From: Elusimicrobiaceae bacterium
GTDB lineage: Bacteria > Elusimicrobiota > Elusimicrobia > Elusimicrobiales > Elusimicrobiaceae
DNA: 35,720 nucleotides
Assembly: GCA_028700325.1 (NCBI GenBank)
Contig: JAQVSV010000016.1
Span: forward strand, 1 to 35,720
Direction of reading: 5' to 3'
In this document: piece by piece, positions 7,957 through 16,120 of the stretch
Layout of the letters: every line of letters begins with the position of its first letter
Position numbering within the stretch: the stretch's first letter is position 1
Made by a program: the position numbers and the translations under genes
The notes under the pieces: model-generated
What the model was told of the DNA's origin: nothing
What the model saw: only the letters and a program-made list of their open reading frames with translations
Databases searched by the model: none

Positions 7957-8925
7957 ATGAACAGATTACTTCTTATCGGTCCTGATTTTTATGGGTATAC
8001 AAACAACATTGCCGCTGTTTTTAAATCAAACGGATGGACAGTAACCGCCATACAGGTTAAACTCAAAACCGGCTCGTTTTACCGCCGGCAGGATGCGCAG
8101 TCAATATCCGCATATAATCTGCAAGTTACTGAAACTGCGCGGTCCGGCCGGTTCGATCACATTATTGTAGTCAAAGGCGAACATTTATTTGAAAGTACCC
8201 TTAAACATTTAAAACAAGCAGGAACAAGCGTTTTTTTGTTTTTGCAGGATTCCTGCCGCGGGTCAATCACCGGGCATTATTTAAAGTATTTTGACAAAAT
8301 ACTGACTTTTGAAGATACCGACACAAAATACCTGAAAAGTCTCGGATACAACGCCATATTTTTCGGGGCCGCAGTATCCCCTGATATCTATTACCCGCAG
8401 CCGGATATAATAAAAGATATCGATATTTGCTTCGTAGGGCATTTTTCCGAAGGACGTGAAGATATTCTATGGGCCATTATAAACCAGTTTCGGAATTTTA
8501 AGATCGCCATTGGCGGGCATTATTTAGGCAGACATCCCAAGTATTACCCCCGCTGGATAAAATACTATCTGCAAGGCGGGCATAAATACTTTTTGAACCG
8601 CGATATGACGCCTTCTGAAGTTTGCAATTTATATAACCGGACAAAGATTTGTCTCAACCTTATTCACACACAAAGCGTCGAAGGCTTTAACCCGAGGCTT
8701 TTGGAAATTGCAGCAACAAAATCTTTTCAATTATGTTCTGCTAACGCAATTCTTGAACGCGAATACAAAAGAATAGGTGTTGATATATTTCACAGCAATG
8801 CCGAAATGTATGAAAAAATTGAATTCTACCTTAACAATTCAAAAGAAAGTGAAAAATTAGCAGACCTCTCATATAAAATTGCATTGGAAAACACCTATAA
8901 CAAAAAAATCACACTTCTAACATGA
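7957..8925 (+). CDS. Glycosyltransferase, CgeB / Glyco_trans_1_2-like
   Basis: A 322-residue soluble protein. The C-terminal half contains ICFVGHFSEGRED (about 165-177) and VEGFNPRLLEIAATKSFQL (about 245-264). The latter is the nucleotide-sugar-binding E-x7-like region seen in CgeB-type GT-B proteins (PF13524: a conserved G-x-N-x-R-x-x-E block). The N-terminal half looks like a Rossmann acceptor domain. It starts 6 bases after the flippase stop. The C-terminus is a little short for the family but ends in a plausible position (ENTYNKK). Donor and acceptor sugars are unknown. Confidence 0.7.
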   Translation: MNRLLLIGPDFYGYTNNIAAVFKSNGWTVTAIQVKLKTGSFYRRQDAQSISAYNLQVTETARSGRFDHIIVVKGEHLFESTLKHLKQAGTSVFLFLQDSCRGSITGHYLKYFDKILTFEDTDTKYLKSLGYNAIFFGAAVSPDIYYPQPDIIKDIDICFVGHFSEGREDILWAIINQFRNFKIAIGGHYLGRHPKYYPRWIKYYLQGGHKYFLNRDMTPSEVCNLYNRTKICLNLIHTQSVEGFNPRLLEIAATKSFQLCSANAILEREYKRIGVDIFHSNAEMYEKIEFYLNNSKESEKLADLSYKIALENTYNKKITLLT

Positions 8926-8963
8926 TAAAACCATTAAAAGGATTATTTTGTGATTATCATAAT

Positions 8964-8972
8964 TGCTATATT
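8964..8972 (+). promoter_or_regulatory. Possible internal extended -10 promoter
   Basis: TGCTATATT in the 96-base gap before the methyltransferase gene resembles the extended -10 elements at 2042 (TGCTATAAT) and 1402 (TGCTATTCT). The next start codon, at 9022, has its own AGGA at 9010-9013. No good -35 box is visible. In AT-rich DNA a chance match is quite possible. Confidence 0.3.
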
Positions 8973-9021
8973 AAAGGAATCCATTAAAAAGCTTGTACAA
9001 AACCAATCTAGGACAATATAA

Positions 9022-9789
9022 ATGAGCAAACCATTTGTTGAACACCGTGGAGGAGGCAAAACTAGTTTAAAGTTTGAGAGCATGGCAAGCAGATGGGATT
9101 CTGAATGGGCTTCGTCACAGAATCATTCTTTAGAAAAATTAGCGGAAAACATCAGTTGGTCGTATATAAAAAAATACATTGACACAAACGGACGAATTTT
9201 AGAAGCCGGATGCGGGCTTGCGAAATGGGTGGCGTTTTTGGAACAAAATGGTTATGAGGCATATGGTCTGGACTATTCTTCCGTTGCAATAGAAAATTCT
9301 CTCAAAATATGGCCGCAATTGCGATTAACACATGGAGATTTAAGGACTACCCCATACGAAAGTAACTTTTTTTCGGGTATAGTCAGTTTTGGAGCAATCG
9401 AACACGATATAAACGGACCTGAAAAAATGTTAGTGGAACTTTATAGAATACTAAAATCTGGTGGAATAATGTTTTGCACTGTGCCTTGCATGAACTATTT
9501 TCGCAGAACCGGATGGATGGCGGCAAAAGACTGGCTTGTCTGCAACCCTTTCATTCGGAGATTATTTGGGCGAAATCCTGATGATATCCAATTTTATGAG
9601 TATGTATTTACACCCCGGCAGTATAAAACCGCACTGGAACAAGCAGGATTTACAATAGTAGCGTTATTTCCCTTAACACCTAATATTAACAGAAGTGATG
9701 GATGGTTAAAAAAAACCATCATTTCCGTAATTCATAAACACTGCCCGTGGTGCACAACTCACATGATGGGCGCGATTTGCAGAAAATAA
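9022..9789 (+). CDS. SAM-dependent methyltransferase (class I)
   Basis: A 255-residue protein with motif I ILEAGCGLAKWVAFLEQNG (about 59-77), an acidic motif II (YGLDYSS), motif-III-like THGDLR and the post-motif ILKSGGIMFCTVPC, all in the order of Methyltransf_11/12 proteins. Inside a glycan cassette such enzymes usually methylate a sugar hydroxyl or the growing chain, but the target is not evident. The ATG at 9022 follows AGGA by 8 bases. One base separates its stop from the next gene. Confidence 0.85.
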   Translation: MSKPFVEHRGGGKTSLKFESMASRWDSEWASSQNHSLEKLAENISWSYIKKYIDTNGRILEAGCGLAKWVAFLEQNGYEAYGLDYSSVAIENSLKIWPQLRLTHGDLRTTPYESNFFSGIVSFGAIEHDINGPEKMLVELYRILKSGGIMFCTVPCMNYFRRTGWMAAKDWLVCNPFIRRLFGRNPDDIQFYEYVFTPRQYKTALEQAGFTIVALFPLTPNINRSDGWLKKTIISVIHKHCPWCTTHMMGAICRK

Positions 9790-9790
9790 T

Positions 9791-10930
9791 ATGCAACCCT
9801 TAATACTCCATATCGCAGGATTTGCACCCGCATACGGAGGAAATTTCATTGCCTCTTTGGCGGTGGTTCGGGAGAACTGCAAAAACAATGGGCGGGATTT
9901 CGCACTTATATTACCACAAGAAGCGCAGGAGCGGCCTTGGTGCAAAGATTTGATATCAAAAGGCTGGGATATACATTTCATTACCAGGAAATCTATTGTT
10001 GGAAATGTTTACCAGCTAATAAAAATTTGTACGAGAAAAAAACCTAAAATATTGCATACACATTTCACCGAGTTCGATATAGCCGCATGGTTGACTGCGC
10101 ACATTATTAGCCTTGCCCAACGGAGAACAATTAGAACAATATGGCATATTCACTCAGATTTTCCGATCCAGAATACTTTCCTAAGAAAGCTCAAGGATCT
10201 CATTAAGTTCAGGGCTATGGGCAGGTCGGCTTATATCATTATAGTAAGCAATCATTTGAAGAATCGGCCGTTAGCAGCCGGATTTAATAAAAATAGAATA
10301 TTTGTTGTAGCAAACGGCATAAGCTTTGACAGATTATACAATCCCCAAAATAAGACAAGTATATTTAAAAAGCTGGGGCTAAAAAAGGATACTACTGTAC
10401 TTATGTTCGGCTGGCATCCTTTTATTAAAGGAGTGGATATAGCGCTCTCCGCTTTCGAAATTGTGCAAAAAACAAGACCGGATATCTCACTGGTAATTGT
10501 AGGCCTGGATAAAACAAAAACCGAACTCGCGCGCAGATACACCAAATACCCTGCATGGTTATATTTAATACCACCCACGCAAAACGTAACGGAATATTTT
10601 GCAAATGCCAATATATTTCTTTCTGCCAGCAGACGTGAAGGGTTTCCATATTCAGTTGCGGAGGCCATTGCCTGTGGCTGCTTGATAATTTCCAGTAATA
10701 TTCCCGCATTGGAATGGATGAAAAATAATATTAACTGTTTATGGCATGAACCTGAAAATACGCATGAATTGGCAAGCAATATTCTTTCCTATATGGCACT
10801 ACATGGTGAAGATACAATAATTAAAATTGTCAAACCAAACATAGATTTTATAAAAGAAAGGTATTCAGCAGAAAGATACGCTCGAAACCTTGTGAAAATA
10901 TATAACGATATAACTTTCAAACAGATATGA
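9791..10930 (+). CDS. Glycosyltransferase, GT4 family
   Basis: A 379-residue GT-B protein. The donor-binding C-terminal half carries VANGISFD (about 174-181), TVLMFGWHPFIKGVDIALSA (about 201-220) and SASRREGFPYSVAEAIACG (about 280-298), the last being the E-x7-E retaining-GT signature of GT4. It is cytoplasmic and probably adds one sugar of the repeat unit. HPFIKGVDIA takes the place of the more usual G-R-L-x-x-x-K-G. It is coupled to the next gene by a 4-base ATGA overlap. The sugar donor cannot be inferred. Confidence 0.87.
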   Translation: MQPLILHIAGFAPAYGGNFIASLAVVRENCKNNGRDFALILPQEAQERPWCKDLISKGWDIHFITRKSIVGNVYQLIKICTRKKPKILHTHFTEFDIAAWLTAHIISLAQRRTIRTIWHIHSDFPIQNTFLRKLKDLIKFRAMGRSAYIIIVSNHLKNRPLAAGFNKNRIFVVANGISFDRLYNPQNKTSIFKKLGLKKDTTVLMFGWHPFIKGVDIALSAFEIVQKTRPDISLVIVGLDKTKTELARRYTKYPAWLYLIPPTQNVTEYFANANIFLSASRREGFPYSVAEAIACGCLIISSNIPALEWMKNNINCLWHEPENTHELASNILSYMALHGEDTIIKIVKPNIDFIKERYSAERYARNLVKIYNDITFKQI

Positions 10931-12168
10931 ATCATTACAAATCCCAGATTAACAAAGCAGTTTCCGGAGAACATCTCCTGCATCTGGCATTTTATGCCTT
11001 TCTTCTATGGATACCCATTGAAACACTTTTCGTCATAACTAGCGAATCTGGCGATAATCTTACAATTTCAAGACTGTTAGGCTATTTTCTATTCATAATG
11101 GCACTGGCTAACTACAAAATATGTTTCAATAGATTTCCATTGGTTTTTTGGTTGACATTCTTTTTCATCACAACCTATATCGTTTCGATACTCTGGATCC
11201 CGGCCAACATGACAGAAGAAGCGGTACAAAGCATAGCTACACTCATGCAAATGTTTGTCCTCTTCATAATTTCACTTAACCTTTTTCGAAAGGCAAGCTT
11301 TAGAGAATCCGTTTTTCGCATTTACGGCTGGTGGACAACTATCGTGGCTGCCGCCATGTTATGGGGCGATTTGGGAATCGATTATTCAGATTCCGGCCGA
11401 TTGTCAATGGGGTTGGAAAACCCTAATGTTTTAGCCGGAACATTTGCAATAGGCGTTGCATGTATTGTGAATGACAAAAAATTATTTGTGGCAAAACTCT
11501 TTATACTTCGTCTATGCCTAAACTTGATGGCATTTACTGTGCTAATGCTGGCAATAATAAAAACAGGATCGCGTGGAGGATTAATTGCCGCACTTGCAGG
11601 TATTATTGCACTGGGCCTTTGCGGAGGCAAAACAAACCGCACTGCAAAAAATTTATTTATCTCAGCGGTAAGTATTGGCGTTTTAGGCTATCTCATTTTG
11701 CAAGAATTTGGCAGTGGAGGATTAACCGCCATAAGATTGATTAACACATGGGACACCGGTGATACCGCCGGGCGAACAATCATATGGAAAGCCGCTTGGG
11801 ATATGATTTTATCAAAACCATTGCTCGGCTACGGTTGCTATAATAATTTTGTGGAATTAGGAAATAATTTAGGGTTGTACACTGGCAGGGATACTCACAA
11901 TCTTTTTCTGGCGGTATTAACTTCTGTGGGATTAATCGGCGGTTTGCCATTTATATACGCCATATTACTTACTTGGTTTAAATCATGGCGTTTTGGCAGA
12001 ATGGAAAGCAATTCAATATATTTTGCAACAATGAGCACAGTAATTGCAATAAATACATCTGGAACGGGGTATCACCAAAAGATATTCTGGGTGGTTTTGG
12101 CAGCTGCTGTTGCCAGTGGGCTTGAATATGATTCAGTAAAATCCAATCCGAGGAAAATTAGCGGATGA
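10927..12168 (+). CDS. O-antigen/exopolysaccharide polymerase (Wzy-like, Wzy_C domain)
   Basis: A 413-residue polytopic protein with about 10-12 membrane segments. TGSRGGLIAALAGIIAL (about 213-229) is the periplasmic-loop start typical of the Wzy_C/WaaL family, and the large loop continues with GYGCYNNFVEL and DTHNLFLAVLTSVGLIGGLP, including the conserved His. Because it sits inside the AT-rich cassette beside the flippase and glycosyltransferases, polymerisation of the repeat unit is the more likely role. Ligase activity cannot be ruled out. ATGA overlaps couple it on both sides. Confidence 0.83.
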   Translation: MNHYKSQINKAVSGEHLLHLAFYAFLLWIPIETLFVITSESGDNLTISRLLGYFLFIMALANYKICFNRFPLVFWLTFFFITTYIVSILWIPANMTEEAVQSIATLMQMFVLFIISLNLFRKASFRESVFRIYGWWTTIVAAAMLWGDLGIDYSDSGRLSMGLENPNVLAGTFAIGVACIVNDKKLFVAKLFILRLCLNLMAFTVLMLAIIKTGSRGGLIAALAGIIALGLCGGKTNRTAKNLFISAVSIGVLGYLILQEFGSGGLTAIRLINTWDTGDTAGRTIIWKAAWDMILSKPLLGYGCYNNFVELGNNLGLYTGRDTHNLFLAVLTSVGLIGGLPFIYAILLTWFKSWRFGRMESNSIYFATMSTVIAINTSGTGYHQKIFWVVLAAAVASGLEYDSVKSNPRKISG

Positions 12169-13301
12169 ATCAACGGAAAATACTTTTTATTATTGAAAGC
12201 ATGGGAGGCGGCGGAGCGGAACGCTCTGCCCATAGTATCGCCAGTAGTTTAACAAAAGATTTTATCGTTGAATTCCTGCTTCTCAACAATGCATGGAATT
12301 ATTCTAAAATAAACAATATTAAAGTATCTGTTATTTCCAGTGTAAACCTTATCGTACAGATAGTCGCAATCGCACACCATATAAAAAAAACAAAACCAGA
12401 TATGGTTGTTTCAGTTTTACCATCAGCAGCCTTGCGGGTCTTGGTGATTCGGCGACTTTGCAGAAGCTTGAATTTCCGATGGATAGTAAGGTTAGCCACC
12501 GTGTATACAAAGCAGCAAAAAAACCACAACCTTATAACAAAAATACGAAACAAGTTTTTCGAACAGATATCTAACTACGCTGACAGGATATTAATCATAT
12601 CTGAAGAATCGAAATCAGATTTGATAACAAACCTTTCATTTAAACCCAATAAAATTACCGTCATCGCAAATGGAACAGACAAACAAAAAATTATCACAAA
12701 CAGCATTGAACCCATTGAAACACCATTATCATTCAAAGAAATCCCGCTCATAATTTCGGCAGGCAGGATGAGTGAGGAAAAAAATCATAGCCTGCTTATT
12801 TCGGCTTTCAATGAAGTTCAGAAGCAAAAAGCGTGTCGGCTTGCCCTGCTGGGTAACGGTCCACTAAGAGACGACCTTAGGAAACAGGCAAAAAACCTAA
12901 ATCTTGGAGGAAGTGTAATATTATTACCATTCCAGAAAAATCCATGGAAATATATTGCCGCGGCTGATGTTTTTGTTTTACCATCTATCTACGAGGGATA
13001 TCCCAATATATTGATTGAAGCAATGTTATGTAAAACTCCAATTATTACAACGAACTGGGGCGCGGGGCTTGCTGAAATAACCATGGGCAAAGAAGTTTGC
13101 GTTACAGTGGAAAAGAACAATCCCATGGAAATGAGCAAAGCCATACTGACCCTTTTAAACAATCCCGCATATGCGGACAAACTTCGCCAGCAGGCTTTCC
13201 AGCACGCCATGAAAAATCTGTACGATATAAAAGATGCCGTCCGCCTCTATGAAACTGAAATAAAAACCGTTTTAAATGACGCGGAGAAACGGCATGATTA
13301 A
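12165..13301 (+). CDS. Glycosyltransferase, GT4 family
   Basis: A 378-residue GT-B protein. The N-terminus IIESMGGGGAERSAHSIAS has the G-G-A-E-R motif common to GT4 enzymes of this type. The C-terminal domain has VIANGTDK, IISAGRMSEEKNHSLLISAF (about 191-210), LALLGNGPLRDDL and PSIYEGYPNILIEAMLCKTP (about 274-293, with the E-x7-E pair). It probably transfers a hexose or N-acetylhexosamine within the repeat unit. It overlaps the polymerase gene by ATGA and the following glycosyltransferase by 8 bases. It is still AT-rich. Confidence 0.9.
   Translation: MNQRKILFIIESMGGGGAERSAHSIASSLTKDFIVEFLLLNNAWNYSKINNIKVSVISSVNLIVQIVAIAHHIKKTKPDMVVSVLPSAALRVLVIRRLCRSLNFRWIVRLATVYTKQQKNHNLITKIRNKFFEQISNYADRILIISEESKSDLITNLSFKPNKITVIANGTDKQKIITNSIEPIETPLSFKEIPLIISAGRMSEEKNHSLLISAFNEVQKQKACRLALLGNGPLRDDLRKQAKNLNLGGSVILLPFQKNPWKYIAAADVFVLPSIYEGYPNILIEAMLCKTPIITTNWGAGLAEITMGKEVCVTVEKNNPMEMSKAILTLLNNPAYADKLRQQAFQHAMKNLYDIKDAVRLYETEIKTVLNDAEKRHD
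13283..13286 (+). promoter_or_regulatory. Shine-Dalgarno that sets the start of the third GT4 gene
   Basis: GGAG lies 7 bases before the ATG at 13294. An upstream in-frame ATG at 13276 has no ribosome site, so the later start (MIKRILIITESLALGG) is preferred. Confidence 0.7.
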
Positions 13302-14388
13302 ACGAATCCTGATAATAACCGAATCACTCGCTTTGGGTGGAGCCGAGACGATTGCGGTTAACCTGGCAAACGCGCTTTGCAAAAATGGCTATACGGCAGG
13401 CCTTGCCGCGCATCCCGGTCCTCTAGCCGAAAAGCTAGACAAAACCGTTTCGTTTTTTTATTTGCCGAAGTACAGCTTTGCCGCAATTGTCGAAATCTTA
13501 AGAACCCTTGAGAAAACTATTTTAACGTTCCGCCCTGACATCATACACTGCAATAACGCCACACATTGCCTGCTGGTAAAATTACTGCTTAAGCTACTGG
13601 GAACCAAAGAAACGACGCTGATTCTTACTTATCATTCCAACAAAACAACACGGATGCCCAATTGTATCTCCGGCCCAATATTCAACCGGATGACAGACAG
13701 AATTATTGCCATTGCCGGACATCGGAAAAAAACACTGCTGGCGTTGGGAGTAGAAAAAGAAAAATTATTTTCCATCCCTAACTTTATTGACCTTGAACAA
13801 TGGAACATAAAACGCACGACTTTCAGCAAAAAACAATTCAGAAAGGCCCTGGGGCTTGATGAGGATGCTCCCGTCCTGCTCACTGCCGGACGGCTTATAC
13901 AGTCAAAACGGATTAATCTGTTCCTGGAAATTACCGCCGCCATAATACAAACAGTTCCCGCGACAAGGGCAATTGTTGTCGGCGACGGACCGGAATTGAA
14001 TAAGCTTAAAAACTTTGCCGTACGCCTGGGCATTGGCGAGCGGGTCGTTTTTGCCGGTTTGCAGCAGGATATGGCATCTTTTTATCTGGGGGCGGATGTC
14101 TTTGTGTTTCCATCGGAACATGAAGTGCTGCCGATGGTGCTGATTGAAGCCGGCACGGCGGGCCTGCCGGCAGTGGCTTCCAATATCCCCGGCAATGATG
14201 AAATTGTAATTGACGGCAAAACCGGATTTCTGATTTCAGGCACAGCAGAGGATTACACACATAAAATCAAAATGTTGTTGGATAATCCTGATATGCGTGC
14301 GAAGTTTTCCGCAAACGCGCTGGCCGAAGCGGGCCGGTTCGATGACGAAGTCTGCGTTAAGAAAATCTTGGAAATTTATGATCGATAG
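13294..14388 (+). CDS. Glycosyltransferase, GT4 family
   Basis: From the preferred ATG the product has 364 residues. It begins MIKRILIITESLALGGAET, the typical GT4 N-terminal strand and G-G-A-E loop. LLTAGRLIQSKRINLFLEIT (about 192-211), AIVVGDGPELNKLK and FPSEHEVLPMVLIEAGTAGL (about 271-290) form the donor site with E-x7-E. Base composition here is intermediate between the AT-rich cassette and the GC-rich flank, so this may be the boundary zone. It overlaps the preceding gene by 8 bases and the next by 11. The substrate is unknown. Confidence 0.9.
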   Translation: MIKRILIITESLALGGAETIAVNLANALCKNGYTAGLAAHPGPLAEKLDKTVSFFYLPKYSFAAIVEILRTLEKTILTFRPDIIHCNNATHCLLVKLLLKLLGTKETTLILTYHSNKTTRMPNCISGPIFNRMTDRIIAIAGHRKKTLLALGVEKEKLFSIPNFIDLEQWNIKRTTFSKKQFRKALGLDEDAPVLLTAGRLIQSKRINLFLEITAAIIQTVPATRAIVVGDGPELNKLKNFAVRLGIGERVVFAGLQQDMASFYLGADVFVFPSEHEVLPMVLIEAGTAGLPAVASNIPGNDEIVIDGKTGFLISGTAEDYTHKIKMLLDNPDMRAKFSANALAEAGRFDDEVCVKKILEIYDR

Positions 14389-15400
14389 ACCTTTCGCAAG
14401 TATTATCATTCCGTGCAGAAACGAAGAACGGCATATCGCCTCCTGCCTTGATGCCGTGCTGGCGTTCGACTGGCCGAAAGGTAAACTGGAAATACTGCTT
14501 GTAGACGGCATGAGCACCGACAAGACTGCCGCCATTATCTCCGAATACGCCGGAAAACATCCATTTATCAAATTACTGACAAACCCGGCCATGATTGCTC
14601 CGCCCGCGATGAATATCGGGATAAAAGCGGCAAAAGGAGAAATTATAGTACGGCTGGACGCACATTCCGAATATCCTGCTGACTATTTATCCCGCTGTAT
14701 AGACCTTTTGCAATCCACAAATGCCGCCAACGCGGGAGGTCGTTTTATTAACATAAAAAACGGCGACAGCGTTTGGGCTGAAGCAGTGCAATTTGTTACA
14801 GGGCATAAATTCGGCGTGGGAAACGGTGTCTTCCGCACCGGTGCAAAACCCGGCTTTGTGGATACGGTGCCGTTCGGAACATTCCACCGGGATATTTTTG
14901 ACAAAGTCGGGTATTTCGACGAGCGGTTGACCCGCAACCAGGACAATGAATTCAATGAGCGCCTGATCCGGGCCGGTTACAAAATAGCGTTCGACCCGGA
15001 AATTAAAATTTATTACAAAAATCAGGCGACGCTGGGCGGCCTGCTCAAACAGGCATTCTCGACCGCCGCGTGGAACGTTTACACTCTAAAACTGTTTCCC
15101 TATACCTTCCGCTGGCGACGTTTTATACCTGCGGTATTTACGCTTTATCTGGTGTCCATTATGTGCATTGCTCCGTGGCTTGACGGTTTTGTCTGGCTTT
15201 ATACCGTGCCTGGAGCCATCTACGCTGTAGCCTGCGTTATAATATCGTTTTCAGCAGGTTTAAACATAGAAACTCGGCTTGCGATATTTATCACTTTCCC
15301 GGCCTATCACCTGATCTATGGTGCAGGCACACTTTTTGGAATATTAGATTTGGTAAGCGGGCACTGGCGACGGAAACTAGGCCAGCCTCTGAAACGCTGA
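14378..15400 (+). CDS. Glycosyltransferase, GT2 family (ExoA-like)
   Basis: The start is set at the ATG at 14378 (MIDRPFASIIIPCRNEE), because the frame upstream lies inside the previous gene and adds 27 residues with no homology; GGA precedes it. The 340-residue product has a GT-A N-terminal domain with SIIIPCRNEERHI, LLVDGMSTDKT, a DxD-like RLDAHSEYP and a later NQDNEFNERL (E/Q-D acid motif). The C-terminal third carries two or three membrane segments (about 255-335). The DAHSEYP block and the C-terminal helices resemble ExoA of succinoglycan synthesis, which adds glucose in a beta linkage. That specificity is only suggestive. It acts at the cytoplasmic face. Confidence 0.87.
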   Translation: MIDRPFASIIIPCRNEERHIASCLDAVLAFDWPKGKLEILLVDGMSTDKTAAIISEYAGKHPFIKLLTNPAMIAPPAMNIGIKAAKGEIIVRLDAHSEYPADYLSRCIDLLQSTNAANAGGRFINIKNGDSVWAEAVQFVTGHKFGVGNGVFRTGAKPGFVDTVPFGTFHRDIFDKVGYFDERLTRNQDNEFNERLIRAGYKIAFDPEIKIYYKNQATLGGLLKQAFSTAAWNVYTLKLFPYTFRWRRFIPAVFTLYLVSIMCIAPWLDGFVWLYTVPGAIYAVACVIISFSAGLNIETRLAIFITFPAYHLIYGAGTLFGILDLVSGHWRRKLGQPLKR

Positions 15401-15426
15401 GATAAAAAAGGTAAAATCAGATATAA

Positions 15427-16118
15427 ATGGAAAATTCGGGGAAAAGGCTGAAAAAAGCCTACGAAAAACGTAAAGCGATACCGAAAAACCGGTATTCGCT
15501 TCTTAATCCGGCACACCTGTCCATGCTGCAGTCGCGCGAGCGGGCCATGTGGGAGGTTTTCGCCGAACTCAACCTGCATGACTTCAAAAATCTGAAAATT
15601 CTGGATATCGGGTGCGGTAGCGGCAGTCAGCTGCTCAATTTCCTGCACCATGGCGCAATTCCGCACAAAATCTCTGCGGCATTGACCTTTTGCCGGAACG
15701 CGTTTCCAGCGCAAAAAACATACTGTCATCAAGCGATATCAGGCTTGGCAACGCTACAAAGTTGCCATGGCAGGACGACGTATTTGATATTACTGTACAA
15801 TTCACGGTGTTCACTTCCATTCTTGAGCCGGAAACTAAAAAACGGGTGGCGGCGGAAATTTTACGGGTGCTTAAACCCGGCGGAATATTAATCTGGTACG
15901 ACTTTCACATGGACAATCCGGCTAATCACGATGTGAAAGGGGTAAAAAAAGCTGAAATCATGGCCTTGTTCCCAGGCTGTGAAATAAGACTTAAACGCAT
16001 CACGCTTGCGCCTCCATTAACCCGTATTATTGCGCCATGCTCGGTCATATGCTGCCAACTTCTGGAAACACTGGCTTTGTTAAATACCCATTATATGGGT
16101 TACATAAGGAAACCGTAA
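15427..16118 (+). pseudogene. SAM-dependent methyltransferase interrupted by a frameshift
   Basis: Two overlapping frames together make one class I methyltransferase. Frame 1 (15427 to about 15672) gives the N-terminus and motif I, ILDIGCGSGSQLLNFL. Frame 3 (about 15675-16118) continues with CGIDLLPERV, LPWQDDVFDITVQFTVFTSI and LRVLKPGGILIWYDF. The break lies at about 15670-15680, in AAAATCTCTGCGGC, where restoring one base joins PHKIS to CGIDLLPERV and gives about 230 residues. As written, frame 1 runs on to 15891 with unrelated residues. Either a recent inactivating deletion or a sequencing error would explain it; all motifs on both sides are intact. It follows the ExoA-like gene and ends 2 bases before the aminotransferase start. 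Confidence 0.82.
16106..16110 (+). promoter_or_regulatory. Shine-Dalgarno that sets the aminotransferase start
   Basis: AAGGA lies 10 bases before the ATG at 16121. The open frame extends back to 16037, but those 28 residues overlap the methyltransferase and do not resemble the family, whose members start near MQIPFHKSYIT. Confidence 0.65.
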
Positions 16119-16120
16119 CC

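Larger units (their letters stand above)
6691..13300. other. AT-rich polysaccharide repeat-unit cassette
   Basis: Base composition falls sharply just after galE. One sampled line, 9961-10020, has 21 G/C of 60 (35%), whereas 33661-33720 has about 65% and 25261-25320 about 47%. The low-GC block holds a flippase, three glycosyltransferase genes, a methyltransferase and a Wzy-type polymerase, and it grades back to higher GC through the genes at 13294-16118. This is the usual pattern of a horizontally exchanged serotype cassette between conserved processing genes. No transposase or repeat was seen at its edges. Confidence 0.75.

Noticed and set aside
15660-15690. Programmed frameshift in the methyltransferase gene
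   Set aside because: The switch site AAAATCTCTGCGGC has no standard slippery heptamer and no obvious stimulatory stem or internal ribosome site; a mutation or sequencing error is simpler.
6691-16118. Mobile element or integron carrying the glycan cassette
   Set aside because: No transposase, integrase, terminal repeats or tRNA-end duplication was found at the edges; homologous exchange is enough.
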